A DNA stretch of 64,000 nt from positions 33,563,956-33,627,955 of the forward strand of contig CM049318.1 of NCBI GenBank assembly GCA_026874595.1, given 5' to 3'. This DNA comes from Sipunculus nudus. Its lineage: Eukaryota > Annelida > Sipuncula > Golfingiida > Sipunculidae. Made by a program: the position numbers and the translations under genes. Under the pieces are notes generated by a model. The model did not search any database, was not told the DNA's origin, and saw only the letters and a program-made list of their open reading frames with translations. This document shows positions 34,771 through 47,700 of this stretch, piece by piece (within the stretch, counting starts at the first letter, position 1; each line of letters opens with the position of its first letter).

Positions 34771-35285
34771 TAGTTTTAATAGTTTAAAAGATTACAACAC
34801 GACAGTGTTAACGCTTAAGTATATGCAAATATGCAGATATCTTCTTCAAGGCAATATATATATGTGTGTGACTGTTTGCGCGTACGTGTGTTTTTGCATC
34901 AATAGCCTTTTCAAAATATTTCCGCACCCTCCTCTATTAATCCTGGATCCACCCCTGCTTTGCACTGGGCCAAGGACATACATACATTGTGTGATATATT
35001 GCATGCTAGAAAACGACCTTGATGTTTTCAGACCTATTTGTAATATTTATGCCTAGACATGTAAATGTGGGATGTATCTATAAAGCCTGGTGTCTGGGAT
35101 TGTTGAGCGGAACCTAATTAGTAATACTCACTGAGCTTCCCCATTAAGCGTCCTACATTCTGCACTCAAACGAAAATGTACAAAATGGCAATTTACCCGT
35201 TGTCGTGTCATTGAGTTTATGTTACAAATTAAGGTAAGAGTATAATTGAACTGTTTTAACCACGGCCAGTGACGGATCCAGAGCG

Positions 35286-35306
35286 CCCCCCCCCCCCCCC
35301 CCCCTG
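35286..35306. repeat. Poly-C tract
   Basis: Uninterrupted C run next to 'gacggatccagagcg', which resembles the end of the 206-bp MITE at 18562; no second end was found. Confidence 0.85.
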
Positions 35307-35309
35307 AGC

Positions 35310-36435
35310 TGAAACACATCTCATTATATCTATTTCTATTTCCTATTTTTTCGTGATTTTTTTTTTCATATTTCTTTTTTATTCATTAGCAATTAAGCCG
35401 AAAATGTTTGGTTCTCAGGCACTCTTTCTCAGAAATCAATGCGGGCCGGCAATTTTTTACTTCTTTTGGTATGTTTCGATAAAAATGTCATATGATTAGG
35501 GAAAAACATTATAATAACAGATTGTCCTGCTTAACCGCTAAGGGCACTATATATACATAACAAAGGATATTTGATCAAAATGGTATAATTACATCTTCTT
35601 CTAAGAAATTGGCCATGGATTATCAAGTTATCAAAAGTATATTACTTTTTTTATTCATAAGTCGAGTTGAGGATATTAATGAACAATTAATGAATAGCTG
35701 TGATGTGCTCCGTTATAAGACAACATCCAAATATGTCTATAATGAGGGAGCCCTTTCCTTATTACACACTGCCGGGTCAAATCACTGAGGAGTGAGGCCC
35801 GGCCAGGTTTGACCACAGAAGCCGGTGAATGCAACGTTTATTAAAAAGAACTTAAATATCAATTATTTTACCCTATGCATTACATTTGAGAGATGACATT
35901 TCGCAAGTTATAAACGTAGAATGGCATTTTCATCACTGACATCAACATGCCGCACACAATTGCCGCACTTAATTTTTTAGAAATATAAATATTAAATATT
36001 GAACCCGTCTAAAGTTTGACTTTATATACATCATTTCATGTCAAGACACTTAACAGTTTCTGAGGAACAAAAATCCTCATATTATTGGTAAAAAATGCCT
36101 TAGAAGGTCCTGTTTACATTACATATTTAAATATTTTCTCAATATGTCACCCCTCCCACACCCTTCCCAATGTACTTGTCATTTACTTTATAATAAACAC
36201 AAATAGTTATTAATTAAATAAGCTATAATTATAACGTTACAAATATAATAGTATATAGGCCTATATATATCTATATACATGTATTAAAATATATATTTTT
36301 AAAAGATAGAACACATAGGTTGTAAAATAATTTTTCAGAGGTCTTATACATTATGAATAACACGAGCTTTTTTTGTAACCCAACATACACATTGCGTACA
36401 ACATAATTATAATGAAAAAAAAAAAATAAAAATGC
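35310..36435. other. Intergenic sequence
   Basis: No gene recognised. Confidence 0.5.
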
Positions 36436-36440
36436 ATTGG

Positions 36441-36570
36441 ACAGCTATATTGTCTACCTTCTACACATAAATAACACTTTAGTGCATCACATTATACACA
36501 TTATACAGCTTTATTGTATACTTTCTACACATAAATTACACTATAAAAGTATCACATTTCAAATTGCCTG
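36441..36570. repeat. Tandem duplication, ~65-bp unit
   Basis: 'cagctatattgtctaccttc' at 36441 and 'cagctttattgtatactttc' at about 36506, each followed by 'tacacataaat(a/t)acact'. Confidence 0.85.
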
Positions 36571-36822
36571 GCCCAGTTTTCTTGCCCTTTGCTGCAATCA
36601 CAGCGGAAGAGCTCTTGTCCGCCAGATGTCTTGTGATCTTTTCGGAGCGAAGTATAAAATTCTGCTTTTACATCAGAATCAATCAATCACTGTAGAATGA
36701 TGTAAAACTGGTTCCTAGAATACTTTGTGCTCAGAATTCAGGCTTTCGCTGCAATTCGTACACGTCATGATCGTCGGGATGTAGAATAATTTCAAGTATG
36801 TTTCATGGGCAATCTCTGATAC

Positions 36823-37085
36823 TACCCCCTCCCGATTTTTTATTGGTAGCATAATAGCTGGTATTTGCGCGTGCGATTCATAGGGGCCCCCCTGGCAGGC
36901 CGCTCTGATCTCCAGACCCCCTGGCGGCAGTTTTTCCACTGCTTGCTACGCTACCATACTTCCTACCCCCTCCCGATTCTTTTTGGTAGCAAAATGCTGC
37001 TATATACACGTGTTTTTCATAGGCCCACCTTTCAGGATTTGGCTGCACTCTCCGGTATTTTTAATTTGTCTTGCTCGTCTTAAAA
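36823..37085. repeat. Tandem duplication, ~141-bp unit
   Basis: 'taccccctcccgatt' begins each copy (36823 and 36964); each continues with '(t)tggtagca', a 'ttcatagg(g)gccc' stretch and 'ctc(t)gatctcc/actctcc'. Confidence 0.8.
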
Positions 37086-37889
37086 GATGACAAGTATAGG
37101 GCGTGATTTTGAACCACTCTACACCTAAACGCAAGCGCAGTTTAGTTGATCATTTACAGATTTTCAACAAAGCTTTTGCATTTTTTTCTCTGATTCTAAA
37201 TTTACTTTAACGTTATGAATCAACATGTCTTTCTTTTTCAACAATTTCTTTCTGAACATTAGACGCGTAATTTTCTGATGCTGTTGACCCCCTCGCTCTA
37301 TTTCTCTAATTTTCTTTTGTTTCAGTTACTTCTTTTTCTACCATGTTAATTCGATTCACGAAGGTTTGTATTGTATTATTAATTTCATCTATAACTGACA
37401 TTTCTTCCAAATTATTTCTAACAACCAGGTGAAATTTAACAAAATGAAGAAGTACCTGTATGAACCCTCTATTCAATTCAATTGAAATGTCTTTTCTTCT
37501 ATTAAATTGGTCAAAGCACAAACAGATGTTCTAATAGGAAGTTGCGCCATTCAATGTTCCTATATGAATTCATCGAATACATTTTATACAATTTTCTCAA
37601 CTTTTGTCAATAGTATCATCTATTCAAATTTATGTATATAGTCCAGAGAATATTATCAATAAAAACATACCTTTCATTTTGAGATTCGACTTGTATTTCC
37701 GCCCATGTGAGATTTTAGCGGAGCTTCTGAAACACCTACAAGCCGTGTGCCATGAAGACCTTATCACAATAGTCCATTTATTTTTAAATGAAGCTTTGAA
37801 TAAGTTTGGGTTTCTATTTAATATAGTGCAATGGGTTATTTATTATATGTTAATGCTGAAATCTGTGTAATAAACAACAGTAAATGACT

Positions 37890-39690
37890 GAATGTTTTAA
37901 ATCGCGGAATCAGACAAAGTGTTCCTTTGGCGTCTTATCTTTTTATTTTAGTAGCTGAAATATCAGCATCAGCGATATATAAGAGTAAATACACATATTA
38001 AATGGATATTAATAGCTGACACAGAAATACAACGTTTCTTTGCAGAGGACTCAATAGAGAAAAAATAATTGAGAACTGAAAATGGAATGACCTAAACAAT
38101 GAAACTATAAAAAATATTAGGCGTATACTTCACATGCAATAAGACTTTAAATGTTGGCAAATTTGAAAATAACTTAAAATCAATCTTGAATGTATTAAAA
38201 CAACGAACACTCACTATATATGGAAGAACGGGAACTGTTAACATATAAGTTGTTTCAAAAATATTATATGTTAGTAATATGATAGATACACCAGAGAAAC
38301 TTATACCTAAACAAAAAAACTTATTAACAGATTTAATATGGTGTGGGAGGCGGCCTAAGATAATATTTTCAGTTCTTGAATCAAAATATGAAGAAGGTTG
38401 AATAAATTTAATTGACAATCAGAGTAATATAAAATTACAAATATTCGGTTATTGCTTCTAATTAATGAGAATAGCTCAAAATGTAAAACTATACCGAACA
38501 AATACATAAAATCAATAGGAGGACCAAATTTAATAAGTGCTATCGTTGACGTTAATTCAAAAAGATAACCTACATTTCACAAAGAAGCCCTAAATATTTG
38601 GGCAGATTACGTCGATGTGAAACCCTTTGACACAAAACACCGGTTGGTACAACCATTATGGCACAGCCAGTTCATTACTGTAAGAGGTCAGACAATGCAC
38701 AATAGAGAACTGTAACATTTGGGGTTTAGATCGGTCGGGGATTAAGTTATGAGTTAAAGAATAATTACAAAATCCATGTAGTCGTCCAAAGCAAAGTGTA
38801 CAAATTATTTAAAATTAAATTTGCAGAGCATGGTGAAATCAATTCCAAAGAAATGGACACTTTTGTTAGAGTCAGTGGGTAAACCGTGAAATAGATTACC
38901 AAAAACATGTCTTTACAATAGATGGTCTGAAGGAATTAAAATTAAATCAGAAGAAATTTATAAGGGTTGTGTAAATGATTTGAAAGAACTCTCATTTCAC
39001 AAGTAAATTAAAAATAAGCATAAAGAGTTCATCAGATGATCTATATGATTCTATATATAAAACCTCTATCGACACCTATTTTTGTCATTTTCAGGTTAAG
39101 ATTGTTCATAATTATCTTCCAGTTAAACAGATACTGTACAGGTGGGGCCTGTCAGAACCCCGACTGTGTTCTTACTATTTCTCAGAGCTAGAAACAATCA
39201 CGCATATATGTTGAAGTTGTAATATTAAAATTACGCTAAATTTGAAAGTGAAAGAGTGATTACAAAAATCAGGTTGAGTGCTCCCGCAGATATCTAAAGT
39301 TACAATACTGTATTGTATATTTGAAAATGGAGACAGAAAAAAGTTGAGTTAATATTATTTTAATTATTTTTTAACGAAATGTGTATAAAACACGGGGAGG
39401 GGGGGGGGGGTGGTGGCTGCAAATTATTGTCTCTTAGCAAATTTAATTCTTTGCTACGAAAAGTAGATACATTGAATAAAGAATAGCTTCTAAAAAAAGT
39501 AAATTAAGACAACATAATATGAAATTTGAATTGATAAAAGAACTATTGTATGAGACAGAAATTTATAATACAAGTAGAAACAGCGAAATTTAGATATAGA
39601 GATGAATATATATTTTTGCATAATATGAAGATCGATGAGGTTGATACAGTTGTTTTGTTTTTTGACAGTATATTTTTTTTTCAAATTGAC
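37890..39690 (+). mobile_element. Decayed LINE (reverse transcriptase and C-terminal region)
   Basis: Read across frames on the plus strand: NRGIRQSVPLASYLFIL, resembling the RT motif GIRQGxPLSPYLF; then ILGVYFTCNKTLNVGKFENN; then LTIYGRTGTVN, KILYVSNMIDTPEKLIP, NLLTDLIWCGRRPKI; and near 39170 LCSYYFSELETITHICWSC, like the C-terminal Cys/His segment (CxxC...EHLF..C). The RT catalytic YADD region is decayed. Multiple stops and shifts show it is dead. The layout resembles L1/Tx1-type elements rather than the LINE at 2051-3737. No target duplication found; both borders are approximate. Confidence 0.75.
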
Positions 39691-39789
39691 TTTGTTATTT
39701 GTTAAAATGTCTTAAACATTGTTAGTGATATATCAATGTTGATATTTTGTGATGTTTCTAGGTTGTTTTCTCCAATAAAATGTGTAAGG

Positions 39790-40765
39790 TTTATTAAATA
39801 ATATATATCAGTCTGAAACAAAGCATAACTGATTATTTTCATAAATTTTACTTTTTACTGCATCGAGTTTAAATGCTTAAAGTTTACAACATGATATCAT
39901 AAAGACTGAAAGAGACCGATTTAAATATTGTGAAAGACTACTTGACAAAAGAATATGGCTTAATATAACCATATATAATCTTATGTGAACACATATATAC
40001 GCTTATCTTGCTACGAGATAATAACAGGTACATATACTTTCCTCTACACTTTTGTTATCGGACATAAACTGACAAAAATTATACAACCACGTAAATGTAA
40101 CAAGATGTTTCTGAGTCTCATTTATGATACATCCAATCTTTCAGTTACAAATGTCAAATAAAAGTATTCATTAGAAGCATAAATAGGAGAACCACTACAT
40201 ACACATGTTGACATACAAAAGAAGATTTGTCCTTAAAAGGCTCACTTCTGTTACTGACACAACCAGTTTCTCATGGATTTGTTCATTTGTCAATAAGACT
40301 AATGAGTATGGTCTGTCTAGTGAGTTTAAACAGTATTTATTTGTCCTCATATGACGTACTTTCAGGTACGCGATAATGTGAAGGAATATTATTTTATAAA
40401 GCAAATGTGTATACCTATAGTGGTAGCCCGGAAAGGTGTGCTATACGTCACAATCGAGTTTTACATCAGCACATAAGGAATTGCTCACATACATCAAATC
40501 AAAACATACATGGTGTCCTAATCTGACATTCACCGAGTTACTGATACTTTTTTTGCGTCTCTCTAGGAGCCTTTTGTCTATACATTATATCTAAAATATT
40601 AATGTTTCAGTGTTAAGCTATCAATCATCTGCTTTCAATCTACAAATCTATATTTTTCCAATAAATCTACTTTATTTTTCTCAATCTTTGTCTTTTTAAA
40701 TGGGAATCGTTTTTATCTTTCCTTCTATCAAAAGCGGAGATTCCTTTTTAGAACTATGATTTATT
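39790..40765. other. Intergenic sequence
   Basis: No gene recognised. Confidence 0.5.
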
Positions 40766-40769
40766 TCTT

Positions 40770-42546
40770 AATCCCACCAGATCCATAAAGATCACAAGAG
40801 CGCCACAGGTGTGCCGTGACACCAGTCGTTACTGCATAGGTTGCCTCGTCCGTGTCTTCTTCAAAACCAAACAGACGTCACGGTGTTGGTTTAGGTTTCG
40901 GGGTTACATCTTCATGCTCAACTAGCTAAAGCGCAGCCGCTTGCAATGATTTTTCTCCATTGCTGGATCTATGCCAGATAATCTCTACGACTGAAAGAGT
41001 TCCATGTTCTGGAACGAGCGCTATCATATTTTGGGCAGTATCGGTGGCATGGTCTATACCATTTGCTGTGATTTCTGGGGACAATAGACCCGTATGTTCT
41101 GGTTTATGCGAGAAGTGTCTTCAGGAAGAGATAGGGTGTTACCTTCTGGTTCCTGCGCGGTGTCTTCGTGGAGAGATGGGATGGTAGGTTCTGGTTCCTG
41201 CGCGGTGTCTTCGTGGAGAGATGGGATGGCAGGTTCTGGTTCCTGCGCGGTGTCTTCGTGGAGAGATGGGATGGTAGGTTCTGGTTCCTGCGCGGTATCT
41301 TCTTGGAGAGATGGGATGGTAGGTTCTGGTTCCTGCGGGGTGTCTTCGTGGAGAGATTGGATGGTAGATTCTGGTTCCTGCGGGTTGTCTTCTTGGAGAG
41401 ATGGGATGGTAGGTTCTGGTTCCTGAGGGGTGTTTCTTGGAGAGATGGGATGGTAGGTTCTGGTTCGTGCGGAGTGTCTTCGTGGAGAGATGGGATGGTA
41501 GGTTCTGGTTCCTGCGGGGTGTCTTCGTGGAGAGATGGCATGGTAGGTTCTGGTTCCAGCGGGGTGTCTTCGTGGAGAGATGGGATGGTAGGTTCTGGTT
41601 CCTGCGCGGTGTCTTCGTGGAGAGATGGGATGGTAGGTTCTGGTTCCTGCGCGGTGTCTTCGTGGAGAGATGGGATGGTAGGTTCTGGTTCCTGCGCGGT
41701 GTCTTCTTGGAGAGATGGGATGGTAGGTTCTGGTTCCTGCGGGGTGTCTTCTTGGAGAGATGGGATGGTAGGTTCTGGTTCCAGCGCGGTGTCTTCGTGG
41801 AGAGATTGGATGGTAGGTTCTGGTTCTTGTGGGGGTGTCTTCTTGGAGAGATGGGATGGTAGGTTCTGGTTCCTGCGGGGTGTCTTCTTGGAGAGATGGG
41901 ATGGTAGGTTCTGGTTCCTGCTAGGTGTTTCTTGGAGAGATGGGATGGTAGGTTCATGTTCCTGCGCGGTGTCTTCGTGGAGAGATGTGATGGTAGGTTC
42001 TGGTTCCTGCGCGGTGTCTTCGTGGAGAGATGGGATGGTAGGTTCTGGTTCCTGCGCGGTGTCTTCTTGGAGAGATGGGATGGTAGGTTCTGGTTCCAGC
42101 GGGGAGTCTTCGTGGAGAGATGGGATGGTAGGTTCTGGTTCCAGCGTGATGTCTTCGTGGAGAGATGGGATGGTAGGTTCTGGTTTCTGCGTGGTGTCTT
42201 CGTGGAGAGATGGGATGGTAGGTTCATGTTCCTGCGCGGTGTCTTCGTGGAGTGATGGGATGGTAGGTTCATGTTCCTGCGCGGTGTCTTCATGGAGAGA
42301 TGGGATGGTAGGTTCATGTTCCTGCGCGGTGTCTTCGTGGAGAGATGGGATGGTAGGTTCATGTTCCTGCGCGGTGTCTTCATGGAGAGATGGGATGGTA
42401 GGTTCTGGTTCCTGCGCGGTGTCTTCGTGGAGAGATGGGATGGCAGGTTCTGGTTCCTGCGTGGTGTCTTCAAGAAGAGTTGGGACGGCTGGTTTTGGTT
42501 CCTGCGGTGTCTTCATGAAGAGATTAGGTATTAGGTTCTGCCTCAT
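40770..42546 (-). pseudogene. Repeat-stalk membrane protein pseudogene (lectin family copy 1)
   Basis: A long stalk of 15-residue repeats (EDTAQEPEPTIPSLH type) is followed by decayed sequence clearly related to the juxtamembrane and tail region of copies 2 and 3. PKPKPTP, a stop, RLFGFEEDTDEA, then GIKK and a stop can be read where copy 2 has PKPKPTAFRLFGVDEDTAEA and GIKKQ. About 20 bases of the membrane segment are missing. One-base changes in repeat units (about 41427, 41830 and 41925) shift the frame within the stalk. Upstream, to about 42770, more degenerate units can be read but with stops. No lectin or signal exons were found between 42800 and 45990. The stops and missing 5' exons make a functional protein unlikely, although a 480-aa frame remains open. 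Confidence 0.75.
41130..42500. repeat. 45-bp minisatellite, about 30 units
   Basis: Unit of 45 bases beginning 'ggagagatgggatggtaggt' on the plus strand, followed by 'tctggttcctgcgcggtgtc'. Most units differ by one to three bases; a few are 44 or 46 bases. It encodes the stalk of lectin-family copy 1 on the minus strand. Open frames on the plus strand across it are by-products of a repeat length divisible by three. Confidence 0.95.
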
Positions 42547-42799
42547 GCGGGATGTTCTCGGAAAGTCGGATTGGCATGCTCCCAGTCATGCAAGTTGTCT
42601 TTTGTGATAGACTGGATGGCACGTTCTTGTCCGTGTGTGGTGTTTTGTTCGACAGATTGGATGTTAGGAATTATTGCATACACGCTGTGTTTGGGGAAAG
42701 AAGTTTTGAAATATTTTGGTTTTCGGGATTTGCATTTTCTTTTTTTCCCTTGTTGTATCCATATGCGCACATCTAATGACCTTCTGTTAATTGGATGAC

Positions 42800-44680
42800 A
42801 ATCATAGGCTCATTTTTGCCCTATTATCTTTCTACTCTACCTAGTATGTGGACATAATATTTACGATCTTTTTTATCCTTGTCGGGAAAAGATGTCCGCG
42901 GAGAAAAAGCGACATTTTTTTAGCTGGATTCTGACGAAAATGAAAGCATCACAAATATTCGTTTAAATACATTACTGACCTTGTAGTCAAACACGGCAGT
43001 GCCTAGACTAGGCATTGCAATAAATCTTGTCATTATGATTGTAACGAGTCCTTGATATAATGCCTTGAAAAAGCTAGTGATAAAATGTAATTGTGTTAAT
43101 AATTCTTACTTGTCCCAGGTAAAGGTAATATAATTTTGTTAAATATTGCTTTTCTCTGTGTGTAGAGCATCTACCTTGTGTGCAGTTATTGGATAACTTT
43201 CTTCATCAGATACATTGTTTTCATAAATTTGTAACACGCGTATATTTCCAAATATGGAGGTCGAAGACAATTGTTTATAAAGTGTAATGCACTATCCGAC
43301 ATGCGTTGGTGTTTGATAAATAGGAGTAAAATACAAGCTCAACCTTCATAAAAGACAAACAACAGAAATACCCAATTTAAAAAACCAAAACTGTAACCAG
43401 CACGACTTTCCAACCCATACATCGCATCATGTTGTTTCGGTTATGATATATTAACAGGATTAATGAACCGTTGGTTACCTAGCTAATATCCCACGCACCT
43501 TGATTTAAATATATATGCATTGATGCAACGTTTACCCTTTGACACTGTGATCCGATGTTTAAATTTGAAAAGCTATCTACACTTCTCACGTGTAGTTCTG
43601 ACAGGAAATAATGTGTATTTTTTATTTTTCGTGTCATGAAGCGAATTTTGGAAAATACAAAAATAATTCATCCGACATATCTGACAAAATCTTCTTAAAT
43701 ATACGAATGTTTATCGCTAAAAAGTTTATGTTTTATTAACACTTACGAACAAGCCATTACTTATGCTATGGTAGGACTCGCACACACGAATGTTTAACAC
43801 ATGTACAGATTCAGGTAGCATCCATAACAACACTAAAGAATTTGAAAATCAACTTGTTATACAGGATAAAACGTACAACACCGGATACCTGCAATACATA
43901 TTCGAAAAGCTGATTAATACAACGATAAAATCGACAAGTTTAGGTGGATGAAATAATAGAACAATCTAACACGTATGAAACCTAAATTCTCAAAAAAATA
44001 TATATATGAATAACACATTGATGTTTTTTGAGTTCATAAATCCAGACGTGAACAACATAATATTACTTGACCAACAGAGAGCTATTAAAAATATTTAAAT
44101 ATATTATGGATAAATAAAAAGAATGATTTTTTTTCTAATCTAACATCTAACCTAAATATCACGAAAGTTTCGATGGTCTTTTAACATATGAAAAGAAGAA
44201 AACAATCTCCAGGCTTTTAGAGTATTCCGTTTGACCAACATTCAAGTATACCTAAAATAAACGTATATATTTATTATATAGAGTTAAAGGTTAATGTACA
44301 ACTCAAACTATATAAGAAGTACTTATATGAGTTCTTATATACAGACAAATGTGTTTCCTCAGATATCCATTAAGTCATAAACAGGTCTGGATATTTAAAT
44401 CATATATCCGTTTCCACAAGATATTGCTTTTCTGCACACTATTTGCAGTGCCGCATTTTAAAGTAAAGTGAAATGGAGTTATGGATTACACTGATACATA
44501 TCAACCGATATCAGAATTAATGTCAAAATCGAGCGAGATTTACAATATAAAATAAAATACACGAATGGTAATCATACACAGGTCCGTTAATGAGATTTCC
44601 CGGTACTCAGTCAAATTCAATAATACATTATTATATATAACATTTCATTGAACATATTCGTTGTTAACACAAAGTAAATT
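42800..44680. other. Intergenic sequence
   Basis: AT-rich; I looked here for signal-peptide and lectin exons of copy 1 and found none. Confidence 0.5.
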
Positions 44681-44684
44681 GTTA

Positions 44685-44693
44685 AATGGCATA
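44685..44693. repeat. 9-bp target duplication, left (copy 1)
   Basis: AATGGCATA, repeated exactly at 45393-45401. Confidence 0.9.
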
Positions 44694-45392
44694 TACGCTC
44701 CCGAGGCAGCGGAAATCTTGCGCTTCTAAAGAAGCAACTGATTTTCACGCTGCCAGCTTTGACCGTTTATGATATATTTAGACACCAGATGGCGGTTGGT
44801 TGTCCACTGATATAAACGTGCGTACGATGTGACAAGCAGCCAATCAGATGCCAATAAACAAACACTCAACAGGCATCCTGGCTCCGCCCATTGCCGCGCT
44901 TCAAGCGCCGTTTGATGAGTTTCCGGTCGAATTTAAATTGCTCCCTATGCATTCTCGCATCATCGACCGATTCGATTATGACATTATGACTATGTTAGCG
45001 TAGCCATGTATCTGTTGTCTGCAGAACTGAAACCAGCCAGCGAGGTGTGCACGCAGCCTTTGTTGTTACGTTTCGTTTGAATTACAGCTCACCGGCCGAG
45101 CATCCTATGTGCCCAAGGCCCTAAGCAAACCACGTCAGGGGCAATTCTCTCTGAGCCTGTGGCCTGTTAAGACGGTTACGCTGGGGGATGAGCTGTCACT
45201 CAAAAAGAAATTAATATGATTGGCTCCGTGTATTCCTCGCTTGGCTTTGTCTTCCAGCACAAAGTTTCATCTGATTGGACAAAAATACAGTGCTTCCCTC
45301 TGGTGTTGCAAAGCAGGATACGAGGTCATAACAAACAGCGCCTTACGATATAGGAAGTAGCCCTATAGGTAAAGCGCTGTGTAAAGAGCGTA
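44694..45392. mobile_element. 699-bp non-autonomous DNA transposon, copy 1
   Basis: Begins TACGCTC and ends GAGCGTA, a perfect 7-bp inverted pair with weaker matching inward ('cagcg'). Flanked by a perfect 9-bp repeat. The second copy at 56543-57241 has the same length and differs at roughly two dozen positions. GC content is visibly higher than the flanks. No transposase. A 9-bp duplication fits Mutator-like or Merlin-type elements, but the ends do not decide. Interior carries several CCAAT/ATTGG boxes and a CCGCCC. Confidence 0.92.
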
Positions 45393-45401
45393 AATGGCAT
45401 A
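45393..45401. repeat. 9-bp target duplication, right (copy 1)
   Basis: AATGGCATA, identical to 44685-44693. Confidence 0.9.
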
Positions 45402-45990
45402 TAGCTTGATGAAAATAAAGTAAATTTCAAAGATCCATTGTTTTGGAAATTACTCAATAATACAATATTTAATGTGAAAAACTGTGGGACTATAGTTGAC
45501 ACTTAGCTTTTTAACAACACGAAATATATATGCATTACAATACCATGCATACATTAAAATAATAAGCTACCGGTAAACACATATTATAAATACGAATTAC
45601 ATATGCAATACAACAATATACAAGCATAAAAGGGATAGCGACTAATAAAAGAAATATAGGTTATACAATAAAATACACACCGAAAGTGAATTATAATCAG
45701 TAACTTATTTTATAACAGCATTAATTCTACATACACTGTCGTAGCCAATCTGTTACCAATCAACGGCTGACATCAAGTAATTCCTAGTTTATGATATATG
45801 TGGTTTTTGAAAGATCACCATTCATCATATAGAGTTATGAATTGCGTTCAGATTCTTTTAATATTACCGTTCAAAATTGGCCAATAATCAGTTGACGTCC
45901 ATAAACATATTATGATCCATATAACAGGTCCTCTGGCTTCATATGACAGAATTCCGGTGATTCCTCATATACTTTGATTCGCTGACCCTG
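45402..45990. other. 3' flank of lectin copy 2
   Basis: AT-rich, no gene. It lies directly downstream of the copy 2 stop at 45992. Confidence 0.5.
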
Positions 45991-46509
45991 GTCACGTTGA
46001 CTTTGGTAGGATCCTATTTCTCCTCATTTCAAGTCTGAGTTTTCTTTTCAGAAGACGGATTTGTTTCTTGATACCAATCAGATTCATAAAGATCACAACG
46101 GCGCAGAATACGATGATGAATACCAGCCCCATGACACCGATAGTGCGGTCATATGGAGCCTCAGCCGTGTCTTCGTCAACTCCAAACAGACGAAATGCCG
46201 TTGGTTTAGGCTTCGGGTTTTCATCATCAGTTGCTGATAGCGCGCGTGTTGCCTCCTTATTAATCCGACCCAATTGCATATCTATGATAACACTTACTAT
46301 TTCATTCCCTGGTTCAGCAGTTGCGTCTTCCAAGACAAAGGTTCTAGCAAGATATCTTTCTGTGTTTTCTGGGGAAGATCGAATGCTGGGTTCTTGTTCA
46401 AAGACGGTGACTTCTGGGACGGGGGTGGTAGGTTTTGGTTTTAGGGAGATGTCCTCTGAGGATGACACAGTGGAAGGTGATCGTTTATGGGTCGTGTGCT
46501 TTTAGGGAG

Positions 46510-47700
46510 GTGAAGTGGAGAAGTACTCTGAGTCAGATGTAGAGTTAAGTTCTGGTTTGTGAGTGGTGTCCTCTGAATGAAATGGAGTGGTAAGTTCTGG
46601 TTCGTAAGTGGTGTCCTCTGAATGAAATAGAGTGGTAAGTTCTGGTTCGTGAGCGGTGTCCTCTGAATGAAATGGAGTGGGAAGTTCTGGTTCGTGAGTG
46701 GTGTCCTCTGAATGAAATGGAGTGGTAAGTTCTGGTTCGTGAGTGGTGTCCTCTGAATGAAATGGAGTGGGAAATTCAGCTGGTTCGTTAGTGATGTTCT
46801 CTCAATGTAATGGGGTGGTAGGTTCTGGTTCGTTAGTGATGTGATCTAAATGCAATAGGGTGGTAGGTTCTGGTTCGTTAGTGATGTTGTCTGAATGTAA
46901 ATGGGTGGTAGGTTCTGGTTCGTTACTGATGTTCTCTGAGTGTAATTGGGTGGTAAGCTCTGGTTCGTGAGTGATGTTCTCTGAATGTAATGGGGTGGTA
47001 GGTTCTGTTTCGTTAGTGATGTTCTCTGAATGTAATGGGGTGGTTGGTTCTGGTTAGTTAGTGATGTTCTCTGAATCTAATGGGGTGGCAGGTTCTGGTT
47101 CGTTAGTAATGTTCTCTGAATCTAATGGGGTGGTAGGTTCTGGTTCGTTAGTGATGTTCTCTGGATGTAATGAAGTGGTAGGTTCTGGTTCGTTAGTGAT
47201 TTTCTCTGAATGTAATGGGGTGGTAGGTTCAGGTTCGTTTGTGATGTTCTCTGAATCTAATGGGGTGGTAGGTTCAGGTTCGTTAGTGATGTTCTCTGAG
47301 TGTAATGGGGTGTTAGGTTCTGGTTCGTTAGTGATGTTTACTGAGTGTAATGGGATGGTAAGTTCTAGTTCGTTAGTTGTGTCCTCTGAATGAAATGGAG
47401 TGGTAAGTTCTGGTCCGTTAGTTGTGTCCTCTGAATGAAATGGAGTTGTAAGTTCTTGTTCGTTAGTGATGTTCTCTGAATGGAATGGGGTGGTAAGTTC
47501 TGGTTCGTTAGTGATGTTCTCTGAATGGAATGGGGTGGTAAGTTCTGGTTCGTAAGTAGTGTCCCCTGAATATAATGCAGTGGCAAGTTCTTGTATGTTA
47601 GTGGTGTCCTCTTAATGGAATCAAGTGGCATGTTCTGGATCATGGGTGGTGTCTTCGTGGTCAGATGAAGTTGTGAGCTCTGATTCATGAGTGGCGTCTT
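46510..47700. repeat. 45-bp minisatellite in copy 2, about 26 units
   Basis: Units read on the minus strand as SENITNEPEPTTPLH or SEDTTHEPELTTPFH. Two subfamilies are grouped in blocks: the 'gtgtcctctgaatga' type at both ends and the 'gtgatgttctctgaatgt' type in the middle. More diverged than the array of copy 1. Confidence 0.9.

Noticed and set aside
41094-42607. Long plus-strand open frames of up to 479 aa across 41-42.6 kb
   Set aside because: They are by-products of the 45-bp repeat, whose length is divisible by three so all frames stay open. Homology with the tail of copies 2 and 3 supports only the minus strand.
41130-47700. CRISPR array
   Set aside because: Units are contiguous with no unique spacers, sit in a eukaryotic genome and encode a protein stalk.
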